Assembly (NCBI GenBank): GCA_004794785.1
Contig: SJOL01007491.1
Coordinates: 409,332-473,331, forward strand
DNA: 64,000 nt
Source: Opisthorchis felineus
Lineage: Eukaryota; Platyhelminthes; Trematoda; Opisthorchiida; Opisthorchiidae
Direction of reading: 5' to 3'
How positions within the stretch are numbered: the stretch's first letter is position 1; the number at the start of each line of letters is the position of its first letter. Made by a program: the position numbers and the translations under genes. This document shows positions 12,854-26,200 of this stretch, in pieces. The notes under the pieces were generated by a model. That model saw only the letters and a list, made by a program, of their open reading frames with translations. It had not been told where the DNA came from and searched no databases.

Positions 12854-15800
12854 TATTCATCACGTGGCATTATGGAGACAGTGCATTTTACAAGAGATAT
12901 AAAGCAGAGGGGGATTATTCACAGCTGAACGATGAAATTTACCCAGTGTTCCTTTTCACTCAGATCCATCGATATCACAGACGGAACGATCAGAATCCAG
13001 CTCAAATAACGCTTACTTTGCGCACCAGTTGTCTAAGATGAGCTGCTTTCCGACCCACCTTTGCACATCCGCTTACAGTTTTCCTTGTTCATAGCTATGG
13101 AATTCTGCGAGTAAATCTTGCATTTGGCCTTTTTGTAGATGGAATAGATCCAGTCGGTTGATAACGTTGCGGAATTTGATTTCAATAGCTTTTGTTAGCT
13201 TGAAGATGATACAAACTCATCGATAGAGCATTATTATCATTATATTTAGATACTAATAAGTAGGGGAACCTAGAAGACTTCTTCGATTACTATCAAGTAC
13301 CACTTATTGCTTGCTACATCGAAGCAGATTTTGCTGCAGAATTATGTTAATAATGATTTTTCCACTCTCAATATGCGAAGTGATTCCTATCTTTTTTTCA
13401 CCCAAAAGTGTGGACCTGAAGATATGTATACCAATCTAACGTGCATGTCAAACGGGGTGCGATGAATGCGAATTTACAAATATACTTACGGGAGAAGTGG
13501 TCACTCCTAATTGCCTTATGTATTGCCATCTATGGAAAAAAAGTCTGCAGAAAAACACCTTGAGATAGCGAAGTGCAGTAGAATTATCAACGGCGCTCAT
13601 AACGTTTGGAAATTCTTGTTGAGATTTGATGGCTAATTGGAATATCAGAGCAGCTTGTGAGCTGCCCCACCCCCTAAATAATTCGATATTCTCAACTAGA
13701 AAATGTAACAGTAGGGTATAATTTTTGCATACTATGCTCATTTCAGCTCATAATATCTCGGACCTGTGAACAATGATGCTGGAAATACAGGCTGGAGTCA
13801 CTGAAACAATACACATCATCCGCAGTTTGAGTGCAGTTGACATGTCGGATGCCTTCTACGTTTTACTGGCATCCGGTAGCGTTGCACCAATCGCTTTTTA
13901 TTGGTTTTGCTGAGCAACCACAAACATTGGTTTGCGGTAACAACTTGGTTTCGTAGGTATTAGTAAGCAAATGGAAGGTAAGAACAACTAAGACATCCAC
14001 ATTCCGAGCCAATATTCAACATCTGCCCGGTGGCGTTATATTGCCGGTATATTTGTGACCATGTCAAACGAGATATGTGGTGATATTTTTTCCTCATTTT
14101 TACGTTTAACAAAGGGGCACACACAAAACTAATTATACCAGAGTCTCAGAAGGACCTGCCATCACGCTCAGAACAATGCTGCGTTGAAACCCTGGTTTGT
14201 TCACACCAGGAGAAGCTGGGCGTTCAGGAAGTACGTTAAGCACCCACCCTCCAACTGGTTTGGGCCTATTCACAACACCAAACGTCTCAGACAACGGTCG
14301 TGAGAGTTGAACAAGTGACCTAGCTGCTCAGTTAATGTCGATCGGCTCATTACTGACAAGCATTCGTAAAAGTAGTAACGCTGAGCGGTAAAAATTTTCC
14401 TAAAGTTGTCATTGCTTCAAATATTCAGTTAACATTATCCACACAAGCTCCCACCTTTCTGGTATTTGTTGTCCCTGTTTTAGCAAGGCTGTTAGTTTGT
14501 ATTCTATAAAAATCTCGGCGTTTCGTTTTCGCTATCCGGCTTCATAAACTTTATTCTGAACTTTGTTTAATGTTACTGGTTTGGGTTTTTAACTTCCCAC
14601 TTTGAGTTTGTTGGGCTTAAACTGACGATTAGGAATAGAGAATAAATCGTACTAATTGTTCAGTACTTGTTCATCAGCTTATGGGTAAAGTCTTTTGTTT
14701 TCCGCTGTCACCTCTGAAGTCATGTACGGTCACAACTGCACTGCTTTCGCTCAACCGGATGTTAGTAGTTTCAACGCTCAACCGAATAACTTGTGAAATA
14801 TTTCAAGTAACCGCCTGTCACTAAACAAGTTTAACTCTACAAGCTTAACTACTTAGCTGTCAGAGCAGAGCATTTAAAAGGATGGTGGGTAAATGGACGG
14901 GCGGTATACTGACAGTAGTTTACGGGGTGATTTATTTCTAAAGCGAAATTAACGAGGGTTAACTTATAGTCATTACATTTTCGAGCTTACATAAAACATG
15001 TGTACACTAGAATGGTGTGCTGTGTTTTAAGAATTTTTCACGCCCAATTCGTTTATGCTGCCAGTACGCATGATGATCATGCAACAAGGGACGGGGAGAC
15101 ATGGCATTCCCTCACACCGTATTCTACAAGCCTGGTACATCAAAGAATGGAGTTGAGGTATCAGTACTAAACAAGAATCCATCAAAGGGATGTTTTTTCA
15201 TTTGTTATCATAGACTATTTGTTACTGTAAGGTTCCGAATATTTTCAAAGCCCATTAAAACGCCGCTCCTCATAAAACAAACTAGAATCTGACGAAAATT
15301 TTGATGTGGTGTAAGGTACATTCTCGAGCGGCAGGTGAACCAAACCACATAGGGAGATGCTCTAAAATTCCCGCCCCAAGAGATTCATTCCACTGTTCCT
15401 GTGAGCTAACGTACGTGAATTCAAAACTGTAGATAACTCGAACGCAGCCGCTAACGAAAGCGAGGTCAATTGCTATTGTGTTTAAAAAGCACCATGAAAA
15501 TGAAAAATTGTTGTGTGTATATTTTGAGAGTGACGAACTAATGTCCAACATTGGGACCAGAGCTTCAAGCTACGTGACCAAAAGCGCCAATAGATGAAAC
15601 CAATAAACAAGTGCAAAAGGCGTTTATTTTTAATTCAGAATAGCATTCATCAGCATAGTTACTTGACCGTATACTTAATACAAGCCGCAACAGTTAAGGT
15701 TTGAGCCTTCGAGAAGTTGAAGAACTTGTCAGAGCTGCTGGAAATGATGAAAAACATTCCGTGGTATGTTTGCTGTTAGGTCGTCCTCTTCAGGGGCAGA

Positions 15801-18800
15801 CGTGAAATATGCGGAAAGCCTATCCACTGCTTGATTTCTACAGTTATCAACGCCAAGGTAGACGAATCGCTTGGTTCAACAGATTTTGCATACTGGTTTA
15901 AACGGGTGCTGTGTGGTTGTCAGAGCCGAGTTTATCGTCTGCAACCTTGGGTTTGTGTTGTTAGAAACGGTACGGAAGAATTCTGCTTAATCTACCAGAT
16001 ATCTGCTATAGCTAACGCGGGATTGGGAAATGAAAGCGGATCTAATAGTTGGCCTTGTGATAACATTCGAAGTGTATATGTCGTACTGCGGTTTTTGCTA
16101 CACACCTTGTCCTGCCACATTGCGAGCAACTTCACGTCTGCGGGGAACTCACGGACCAATTACCGAGTGATAATGCTAGATAATCTGGCTTCATTAAGAA
16201 CTGGCAAATGAGCAATGAACCATATCGTTATAAATTCCAATAGTTTTTAGGCACATATAGTGAACTATGATCCAGTCAAGGGCAGTAATAATGAAGATAA
16301 GATACAAGCGCTAAAGTCAAACCTGTGCATGCGGATGCAGCAGCTTTTGCCTTTGAAGCATTGTCCAACAGTATTTTGGGATAGAGGTGAAGAGACAAGT
16401 AGTTGACTGCTGAACAGATGATAGACCACAAATTCCGTCTGCACAAACTTCCTATGGAAGCATAGATGCAGCTTGTGAATGTGAAGAGTTATGGCTTCAG
16501 CCGTGCCGTTGATCATAAAGGGATGTGCTGCATCCACTGCTTCGGCCATGTCCTTGTAGTTCTATCAATGTAGCTTGCTCCGAAGAAGTAAGTAAACTGA
16601 GAAACACGAGATTTGGCGTGATCAAACAGTTGAAGTTTAGGCATTTTTCTTGACACAGGATGACTGGTAAAGATGATGCAGTTTTTCGGACACAAATGTT
16701 ATTTTAGACACCATACAGTGGTTTAGCAAGCCACTCAGCCCAGTTAAGTGGTAGGCACAAATACGCGGACTTTCACGGGCTAGAATTGTTCAAAAAAGTG
16801 ATGGGCATGCAATCCAATTCATATCTTTGTTGCCCTACCACACAGAAAATGCGTCATGTTCAGTTTCACCTTCGGAGGAGCGGAATTGGTAACATAGGTG
16901 TTTTGATCGGCCTACACTTTTGTCAGCTCGCCTCCTAAAGAGGACATTCAAGAAGACCAATTCCTCCTTGCGGTCATTTTCAGCAGCGTGGTCGCTTGGT
17001 TCTTTACTGAGGATGTACGAACTCCAGACCAGAATACTTACGATAAAGGCTTAAATTGGAAACTCTTGAACGCAAGTGTTCATTAGCTTTGTTATGAATA
17101 CACATAAAAGAATTGGACCAAACGTGACATTACAGAAACATTATTTGCTTTGCGATATAGAAGGTTGCTTAACAGGAATTACTGAATTGTAGAAGACACG
17201 ACTTTTAGCATCTACGCTGAGGTACGTGTGTGACTTTTGTTCGACCGGCTGACTTCAGATCTACTGTCAGCGGTCTCAAACCAAGGCATATTCGTCAAGA
17301 ACGAAGATACTTTGAAGATAACTTTCTTTTGTCGGATGAATTTCAGCCATGAACACGTTCAGCACAAGTGACCGTGTCACGAATGCGATGCTCTGCTTTG
17401 AAGATGCTGCTGAGGTTCATGCGACCATTTAGCACATTTACTGTAAGGAGACGATTATCCAGAGTGGATCGTAACGGTATTCCTGATTTATGGACCATGG
17501 ACGCAAGATCTATGTGTTCCGGTAGAGTTGTTCTCTAAATGTTTTTTGTATAGATAGCCATCAGTTTTAACTTCCGGAGGGCAGAAGTAATCAGCGTTTC
17601 CGTGGCGTTCGCACCGTTTCTCGTGTTGAGATGTACCTGAAATTTAGAGTTCGCCTTACTGACATTTTGTCGACGGTTCAACAGAGTTGCACTAGTCGTG
17701 TTATCCCGCTCGCATCTAATAGAGTTTTTACTGTTCTGTGAGAGCCTGTGTTTCCTGCGCAGAAGAATCGTATCCATCGAAATAAAGAAGCCCCACGAAT
17801 TAAGGCCCACCGGGTTTACATCTAGATGTAAAATCATGCCACTCACCCAGAGTGCACATTGCAAAGTTATATACACAGAAATAATGCTGGAAGTTTTGCG
17901 GTATCCAAAAAGATACCTGCAAAATTACCGACATACCGGCTTGGATCTTTTGAAAATCCAGATGGTGGGTGACCTTGGTCCAATGTTTTCATTTGGCGCA
18001 TTCTGTATTTCACTTTTCGCGTGACGCAGACCTGACATGAGCCACAACTTGGTCGGAACATCATTTTGTTTACGAGCACAGTACACTAATGTCTTCAAGC
18101 GATTCAGGGCATAACTTTTAACATGGTCTTAGTTACAGCGGATGGAAATCTACATATTATCTCTTCTGGTGGTCGGTACCAAGTGTAATTGACCTGTTGA
18201 GCGGATGCGCTTTTCAACTACAGTTGTTTATTCGGTCAGCTTTGAAGGGGGGAAACCTAATATTACTCTTGTGTGCCAATTAATTAGAGAAAAGCTTGGT
18301 TCTGAATTTGCTGTATAACCGTATGACCATTTTATAGCACAGGTTTCTCTAAAAGTTCCTGCCCTAAACCAAGCTGATGCGTGGTCTTCACTGCCTACAG
18401 AAGAGACACAGTGCCATCAGATTCACACTCTGAGCTGATATGTGGTTTGGTGTGAGTACCACTAGAGATAACAGAAACCCAAACAACAAAACGTCTTTAA
18501 AACTAAGATTTCGACATTCTGTCACAAGCCTCGGCTCCCACATTGCGATAAGAGTATTCTCTATACAGTGCACTAACAAAGAATCAACGTTTATATAAAG
18601 TCGCTTGGCAAAACTCGCCGCATCATCCAGGCAGTCGTCGAGCTCAGAGATGAATCAAAATCCGTTCGACTTATAACTGACCGAACTACTCATAAATAAA
18701 AAAGGCCCCGCCTTTGCGGATTTGGAGACCTTCTGGTATATCTAGAGTTGCATCTTCTATGGTTTTCAGACGTCGCATTAAGCTTCTGTGGTACGACTGC

Positions 18801-20510
18801 AAAGCTGGAGTGTTTGGAGTTATTTGGTGGGTTTCATTTTACATGATGAGTCTTTTCCAAAGTATTTCCGGTTTGAGGACTCGTTTCACTTGGGAGATTT
18901 TACCTTTTCAGCTCTCCGCACCGTTCAGTAGAAGTTTTAGCGTGCCTCAAAACACACTTGTCCCAGCTCTAAGACATGGATAAATGAGAGTACATCTTTG
19001 TTATGCATTTATGTTGGGAATCTAACGAATACTGAAATACACCATAAACTGCGAACACAGTTAATAGTTGAACACTACAGTAATCCTTCTACGAAAGGAT
19101 GGTGCTTAGAGAAGAAGTTCCATTTGGCTTTCCAGGTCAACCAGGATTAAAAAAACCGTTGAGCTACGCCCAAGAAAGCCCGTTGGCATGGTACCCTCAC
19201 AGGGCCCATCGTTTACCGTCCGGCGAAGTGTACAACCCATCAGTATGAGTTTCCTGTGGCCTACGTTCGCCTGTGTGTGACATAGGGCATGAGGCCTCAG
19301 AGGAATTCCGTCCAGTCCATCGATAAATTAATAAAGTCTAACATGAATTCGGATGCAGCACACCAACTGTTTTAGAACTTGAGTTGCTTACTATTCGATA
19401 TCACTATCTATGCGCAAGATACTGGTCACTCCATGCCAAACTTGAGTGCTATGTGAAACTCAGGAACGATTACTGTTGCGGGGTTAATCACACGACGAAA
19501 AATATTTTTTGGGTTTACGCAAAAGTACAGCCGTCTACACTGACTGAAGACACCAAGCGAGGTTGATCACTTAGGAAAGGTTTTGGTTTTAATCTTTGTT
19601 GGTGGGGAACTGGATTCTAAAGCAGGCGCCCCCTCCTCAAAGGGGTCTTGCTGGACTTTTTTGGACTTTTTTTGCCACTTGTAGTTCTACTTTGTTATCT
19701 ATATCATTCACAACTATCTTTCATAGCGCTTGCTATGAAGAGCATATAAACCATAATCAAGGTTGCCATGCGTGCAAATATTTGTTGAAATCTACCGGAT
19801 CTGATCCAAATACAAACTAGGAACTGGGGAAGAGTAACAGAAAAAGGCTAATTTTTTTAGTAGTTTTTTTTAATTTCAACTACGCCTCCATTGGGACAGA
19901 AACGATATCACAGATTAGATTATACAGTTTGAGAGAAAACATGGCGTGTTACCTTGAGGTTGCTGAATTTATCACGACAATTTGAACGGATTTCCTACTC
20001 TTGTTTTGTCGACAGTTGTTGGTTCTTTCAGACTGCAGTTTGGTAGACTGAAACAGCCTTTATAGGCGTTTGCGGAAATTTCAACTTCCTCCTTGATACC
20101 CGAGTGTCTATTTTAGTTTATAGTTCAGCGAACTGTGTGTACGTTCGGTCGCAGTACTCGCTGGAATGTGCGACAGGACTTCAGGCATTTAGTTGCGATA
20201 CTGAAAGTAAAAAAATCTTCTACTGAATAACACCGGAATTGCACAGTAAGTAACAGACTCAGCTACAGTAATTTTTTCCACAAAAACTGGCGCCGTCACT
20301 TAAAGAACGAGAACACTGTGGGACAACAGTATCAAATGGGGTTCGTTAATGTTGTCGAGCGACGGCCAGCGCGTAATCGAAAGGATGCGTAAGCTAAATT
20401 AAATAGTTTGGAGGAGACCTAGTAATGCAAACAAAGTAAGATCTCGACAAACGCACTCATTTGCAGATCAGTTTGGTTTTGGCGGGAGGCTCACCGGGAA
20501 CCATGCTAGG
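12854..20510. other. No gene recognised
   Basis: Frames such as 15831-16211 (+, 126 codons), 17535-17876 (-) and 17698-18024 (+) show no domain. A tRNA-like A-box (GTAGCTCAACGG on the minus strand, near 19160) is present without a clear B-box. Nothing else is recognisable. Confidence 0.45.
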
Positions 20511-20514
20511 TCTC

Positions 20515-20840
20515 TCCTTTCGGAAGATATCTCGAATATCGTAATAAGTGAAACATGAGGCCGCCTGCCGTAGCACATTCAATCGCTTGAGCACGTGGCA
20601 AACGAGAGATTCACTTGGGTTCCAGGTGAATCGCCTGTTAAAATTGATGTGTAAATGGGTGTATTTGTCGAAATCAGTCCAATTTGGGTTCAAGTAGAAC
20701 ATAAGGTTGACGGATACTAGGATAGTGCACCTAACCGATGAGCCCCAAAAAGGGAAAAAACCGGTCGTGAGCTGTCGAAGAATATTCAACGACCTCATGA
20801 GCAGTGTATTACATTTATACAGAGTAATATCTCTTTCAAT
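20515..20840 (+). mobile_element. Family A repeat, copy A4, nearly full unit
   Basis: The longest copy: it starts with TTTCGGAAGATATCTCGAAT, passes through AAACATGAGGCCGCCTGC, GAGAGATTCACTTGGGTTCC, CAATTTGGGTTCAAGTAGAA and ATAAGGTTGACGGATACTAG, and ends after the ribozyme block with AACGACCTCATGAGCAGTG. In the hammerhead the first box is CCGATGA (20735-20741, second base changed) and the second is embedded in a run of A after GGG. The ACCGGTC block is kept. The copy is therefore a decayed ribozyme. Confidence 0.65.
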
Positions 20841-22400
20841 TCTGTTCAAGTGTACAACCCACTACCGGATTAGCTCTTCCTAGAGCTCATCAGATGAGCA
20901 TAGTTGCTGAATCTTCATCGACCTTAGTTCTTACATGCATATCAGTTGTTGATAATGGGAGATAAACCTTCAGTTGTAAATTAAGTAGGTGTGAACAGGA
21001 TATCGAGCTGGAATTCATCCAAATCTTTCGTTCATAACAGAGGTTGCGCAATATCCTAACTGTCGGTCCGACTAAAACAAGGGGCAATTTCCGCATGGAA
21101 ATTCCAGTGGGAGAATATTAAACACAGAACACTTTTAGGCTTAAAACAGACTTACTTTGCGTTTGAGCGCTTGCCACATCAGGACGGTAATTAATTCTGT
21201 CAAACGGGCAATTAAAATTGGCCAGAGATGATGTGATCTGAAGGATATGTTACTAGTCTTGATTCAGGAAAGCTGGGAAAATTGAGACCGGTCAACTGTC
21301 ACGTAAGCCAGTGTTTTTGCGGCTTCGGGAATGTAAGCGGTAAAAGGTAGACCCAGCGGAAGGACGGCTAACATTTTCATGCATGTGATCACTTTTACTG
21401 CTTTGCGAGTCGGCTGTGTGTATCGAAATCTTGAAAATATGCATGGTTTTTGTTTCGTTTGCCTGAGGTTGTCGGTTTATTTTTTATTGTGGCTCAGTCA
21501 CCAGCAACATCCATCCTCCAATTTATGAAGAATATAGTATTTAACGTGGCAGAAACCGATGAGCTAACCTGGCGTCTTCATACAAGCAGTACATGCCCCT
21601 GTGCTTCAAGCATTCGAAACTGCTGACCTAGCGAAAGCGACATTTAACTGAACTCACAGATATACCTGACGCGAATTGTCGGATCCCCTATGAACTTATG
21701 GGCTTTCTCCTCACAATCCAAATTTTCTGAAGGGTTCCTTCCGTGAAATTGACCCAATTCCTTAGGGTTTCTTATCTCTGACGGTAACTGATGCTTTTTT
21801 AAGCATGACCGAGGGAAAGTGGAATTCTGAATGTTCCACGGTACAATTCTTTAAACAATTACAATTTCTTGTGCTCTTTATGCGAAGACATCCTTAAGTA
21901 GAAAATGTTTTAACGCGGGCATTTACAGCCAAAAAACAAATTATCCGTAAAAACGTCTCACGAATTCGCAAAAATTAACTGATTTAATCCTCATTCACCT
22001 AAGTTTGCCATGTACCCACGAAATTGGTATGTCGTTTCGTTGGTTGTCACCGCCGATTGCTTGAAAACCAGGTTTAGCACTTTAGTGATTTTAAATTTAC
22101 TTTTCGATAGCTTACACACGGTAATTTTGATAGGGCTAACATTGGCAGTCAATGCGGAGACAGACAATTACTTGTTCACAAGGCGTATGCTAAAGTCGTG
22201 CAAACAAATAACACCGTTGTTGAACAAAATGCCAATACACTTTTAGTGTGCTTAACGTATCAGTTTGAAATTTTGCAAGGAAAACACTTTACTGGTGTGT
22301 GTACGCTAGTTTCTGCCAACCTCAATCAATAATGCAATTAGACCTACATCACTTCCAAGTGTAATTTAAGATTGTATGAAATGGACCACAATATAAGCAA
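20841..22400. other. No gene recognised
   Basis: A 78-codon + frame at 22010-22246 is hydrophobic in part but matches nothing I know. No repeat or RNA gene was recognised. Confidence 0.4.
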
Positions 22401-22404
22401 TTCG

Positions 22405-22470
22405 CAGGAGGTATCGATCCGAGCACGCGATAACTTAGAGGAAACCATTCCCCGCCTGTCCGAGCTAAGA
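22405..22470 (-). repeat. tRNA-like module (possible SINE head)
   Basis: Read on the minus strand there is TAGCTCGGACAGGCGG (22452-22467), which resembles a pol III A-box, followed about 40 bases later by GGATCGATACC (22410-22420), one or two changes from the B-box GGTTCGANTCC. No cloverleaf with paired acceptor ends can be formed, so this is not an intact tRNA. It may be the head of an old tRNA-derived SINE; the overlapping short ORFs on both strands are then meaningless. Confidence 0.3.
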
Positions 22471-22884
22471 ACCAACGCTGAGTCTGCTGACACCAGCAAA
22501 CTGGAAAAATTGCTGTTTTGCGTGCAGAAACACAGCTGTAATAATACTTGGTCCCCATTTTTTCCATGCCAGCAACGTGGTGCAGCCACACTTGTGGTAT
22601 AATTCAATGGAATACTTAAAGCTTGCCTGATACAATCGTAAGACATTTCCCAGTGATAGAAAGTGGTATTAACAGTCTTAGGAACGTAGTTCAGACCCAA
22701 TTCAGCTCAATAGGCAAACAGAAAATTTATCCAGTGTTAGGCATTGAACAACACTCTAGTGGTATCACACATATGCATTTATATTTTGCAGAATATGCGA
22801 TCAAAAAAGAAAGATTTTAGTAGAAGTGCAGCCGCTGGATTTTGGAAAAGGATAGTATGAACTTTATGAATAATAGCTTACCGA

Positions 22885-23215
22885 CGGAACTCCACTCATA
22901 ATGTTGCTGAAAACTCTTCGACAGCCCAAGGCCGTTTTCTATCTCCCTGAGGCTCAACAGGCACGCGCAGTCCCTGAGTTCCTGTCAACTTTTTATTCAA
23001 CCCAGAATGCGCGAAATTCGCGAAATACACTCATTTGTAGACTAATTTGGGCTTAACGGAAGACTCAACTTAATCTCAGCTGAATCACTTATTTATGGTA
23101 TTCTTCAAATCTGTGTTACACAAAGCCCGCCTCATGTTTCAATTGGTGCGATATTCGAGATATGGCAGAATATTTTCTTGACGACTTTTGTGCACCCCAT
23201 TCAGTAGAAAAACAT
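22885..23215 (-). mobile_element. Family A repeat, copy A5 (minus strand)
   Basis: In reverse complement the order is the usual one: CATGAGGCGGGCTTTGTG, a CTGAGATTAAGTTGAGTC stretch, GAACTCAGGGACTGCGCG, then a ribozyme block with CTGTTGA and GAAA but no proper ACCGGTC, and CTTGGGCTGTCGAAGAG. The core has several changes and should be inactive. Confidence 0.6.
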
Positions 23216-23224
23216 CACAAACGA

Positions 23225-23290
23225 AGAATTCATGTAGAGTTAAGTTGGCTCTCTCGTTGAAACCAAATTAGTATGCAAATTAATGTAGTC
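23225..23290 (+). mobile_element. Family A repeat, 5' fragment A5b
   Basis: A short piece of the unit's middle part on the + strand (CTCTCGTTGAAACCAAATTA, then GTATGCAAATTAATGTAGTC), directly next to the minus-strand copy A5. The pair lies tail to head in opposite directions. Confidence 0.45.
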
Positions 23291-26200
23291 AAATACATCT
23301 AAATATATATATGTATAGGGATTGATAACTTCATAGATGAATTAAGTTTTTGCCCATTGTATTTCTGATTTGTATACGCTTATTGAGCAGACAGATGTAC
23401 AATCCAAGAGGATTTTTCTCGAAAAAATATGTAATCTTCGCGTAATTCGAATAAAAAGATAAATTTTACACATGTTTATTTGTTACGTACAACATTTACT
23501 AATTGATCAATAGAGTGGATTTTCGTATCTTAATTTACAGTGAATGGCGCAGTAAATCATGTCTCATACCGCTGCCCGCGATTCCTTTATTCGTAATTGA
23601 CAAAGCATACTGTGATTATTCTGAGATGCACAGAGTTGCTTTGGGCTTATCTAATACAGTACAGCTTGATGCTCGTACGTAGGCGTCAATCATCATGCGT
23701 TCTCAAAGGAATGGCATTTTTTAAATATTCGAAAAAGACAACAAATTGGCTTAGTGGGCATATCCTGTCTGGTTTGATTATTTATATGCCTACAGCTTCT
23801 GTCATTTTTGAGTCTAAACAAAGAGTCATTAACAAGAAGGCGCAATAGACAAGATACCGATTCATATAACTAGGCAACAGAACGTAAGTTGTACGCAGGT
23901 TTTTAGCGAACATACAGTCTCATAAAAGCATGAGTTAAACAACAGTTAAACCAACAGAATTGCTTCATTCCGTTGGTCAAGTCTGGTTTTAAATCGACTA
24001 GTGAGAACAACAGTCCTTGGAAAAAGGCGCACATGCGCACGCATGCACCATGCACCGACAGTTTGTTGACAGATTCACAGTTGATGGCGCTTCAAGTAGC
24101 AAACGAACAAATGAACATCAGGCTTCACTAGCGTGGAAAAAATGTGCAGCACTAAACACTTTAGAGCATGCGCGCTTCACTGTCAGTCAATAGTGGATTG
24201 TACGGACAAAAAGTGGTGAAAATGATTTACACTACCAGTTGATCTGTCGGTTCAATTATATGGTCGATTTTCCTTAAAAGGGGCCAGTAGAGGAAACAAC
24301 TTGTAGTCTCCTGAGTTTTCAAGTCGTCCAAGAGCAAGATGTCAAAATTATGTAGTTCTTTTTCATCAACTTTTTACATTTATCCATAGAATGATATTTC
24401 TGATTCAATGTATATATTACTATGATCCGTATACTGGACGTTTACTGGAAGCATGGAGGTCGAGTCGAGTAGATCAACCCAAACCTCTCGTATTCAAATC
24501 CAAAAACTGATCGGTTTAGTAACTTGTGATTGTTGAGGAAGAGGAGTAACATTCGAAGGTCGTTAGATACAGCTATCAGAACACTTGGTTGGATGACTAA
24601 GCAACGCTCACCATAGTACAACTTCACAATATTATGCATTGTGCTATTCAGAATATTAGGTGGACTAATTGAGGAAAAAATTTACGCAACAGTGTGTATA
24701 GAAGCTGTTGGAATTCCAAAATCAATAAACAGATCCCTCTGTTTAACATTGTGAAGAACCTGAGGAGGGTGTTTAATAACAGTTACGTAGGTTTCGCCTA
24801 ATCCAGCCAGACATTTAAGGCCATAACGGAACATGAAATAATACTAGCAGATGTTCCAGCTGAAAATGCATCCGTTTGGAGTGTCCTACGATCAGATGGC
24901 TATTGCCACTTGGGTTGTACACGACGCATTCTACTGGGCGTCCTCCAAGGCCTAGGACAGATGAGATCAATATATGTGCCTTCAGTCGTTTCTTGGTATA
25001 TTTTGTCAACCTTTGGCTGGTTAAGTTATATACCACAGCGTCAACCAAAATGAGAATTAGTCACTTCATTCTGTGTAGCTCGTACAACATTCTGAGTTGA
25101 CCTTTTAGGTACCCGAAGACAACTTTGTCTTCCAACTTGCTACAACCATTGCAACACCAAGGAGCATTTCTCTAAGTCTGAAACATACGTGTCAACATAT
25201 CTACGCTTACATTTACCAAGAATAGCAAGTCAAAATCACCAGCTTGTGGCACTGTGCTTTTAGGAAACTGTAAATCTGTTAAATAACTTAAGCTTTTCTT
25301 TGTGTACATGGCTGACAATTATCTAGCTCCAGATTTCTTGCACTAAAAGTATTTTACTCACTGTTCAAAATGTCATTATTAAGTTTCGATTTTTCTTCAA
25401 AATTCCAACATTTTAGCTCACCCAAATCTGAACCCTGACAACCACTGAATGCTTCCACTAACAAGCATAATTTCCATCAATCGCCTGTCATGAATGACAG
25501 TCCCTTAATTGATCTTGGTGACTTCGAATGTCACCACGGTTGTGACAAATGGGAACAAAACGTTTGCTGGGGTCCTCTGGCAAGCCAACCAGCCATGGGT
25601 GACGCTAAATGCCAGGATAAGCCATATCAAGGCAATGAGTAGTTTGGTACGAGAAACACGCGAACAAATGGGTGAAATACTCCAAGAATGACAATCTGTC
25701 ATGAATGGAACATACTAGTTTTATTGGTCATCAATACCTGAGGGCACCCAGAAATCTCTCGCATATCCAATTTATTGATGGTGAAGCAGCATAATTGCTA
25801 GTGAATTATATTTGTCTGGCAAATGTCTCGAGGGGCGCTGATATTGTTGAGCCACATCAGACTAAGTAACAGTTTCACTAATGATTAGTTCTTAGATCGA
25901 TGCCGCCGCAGGGGCTTCACAGTAACAAAACATCTTGCAACTATGACCTCAATATCATCTCATCGGCAGTACTTTCAGTGAGTGCGTTCTTAGTGCAACA
26001 ACATCAAAATCCAATGCAACGAAATACACATTCTATTGCAAAGTGGGTCCGTAGCATGCTACTATCTACACTTGTCAGATGTGTGTTGCGTTACTAAACT
26101 ACGCTGCAGGATTTGAACAGTAATTCTGAAGTTCCAGCCGCATCAAGAACACTGTGATCTGGTGGGATCAAAGCCATGGGTCGCTGCTTGGGTGCCAGTG

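Noticed and set aside
22344..22700. Overlapping frames on both strands around 22.4-22.6 kb
   Set aside because: They coincide with a tRNA-like SINE head, so open frames on both strands are probably fortuitous.
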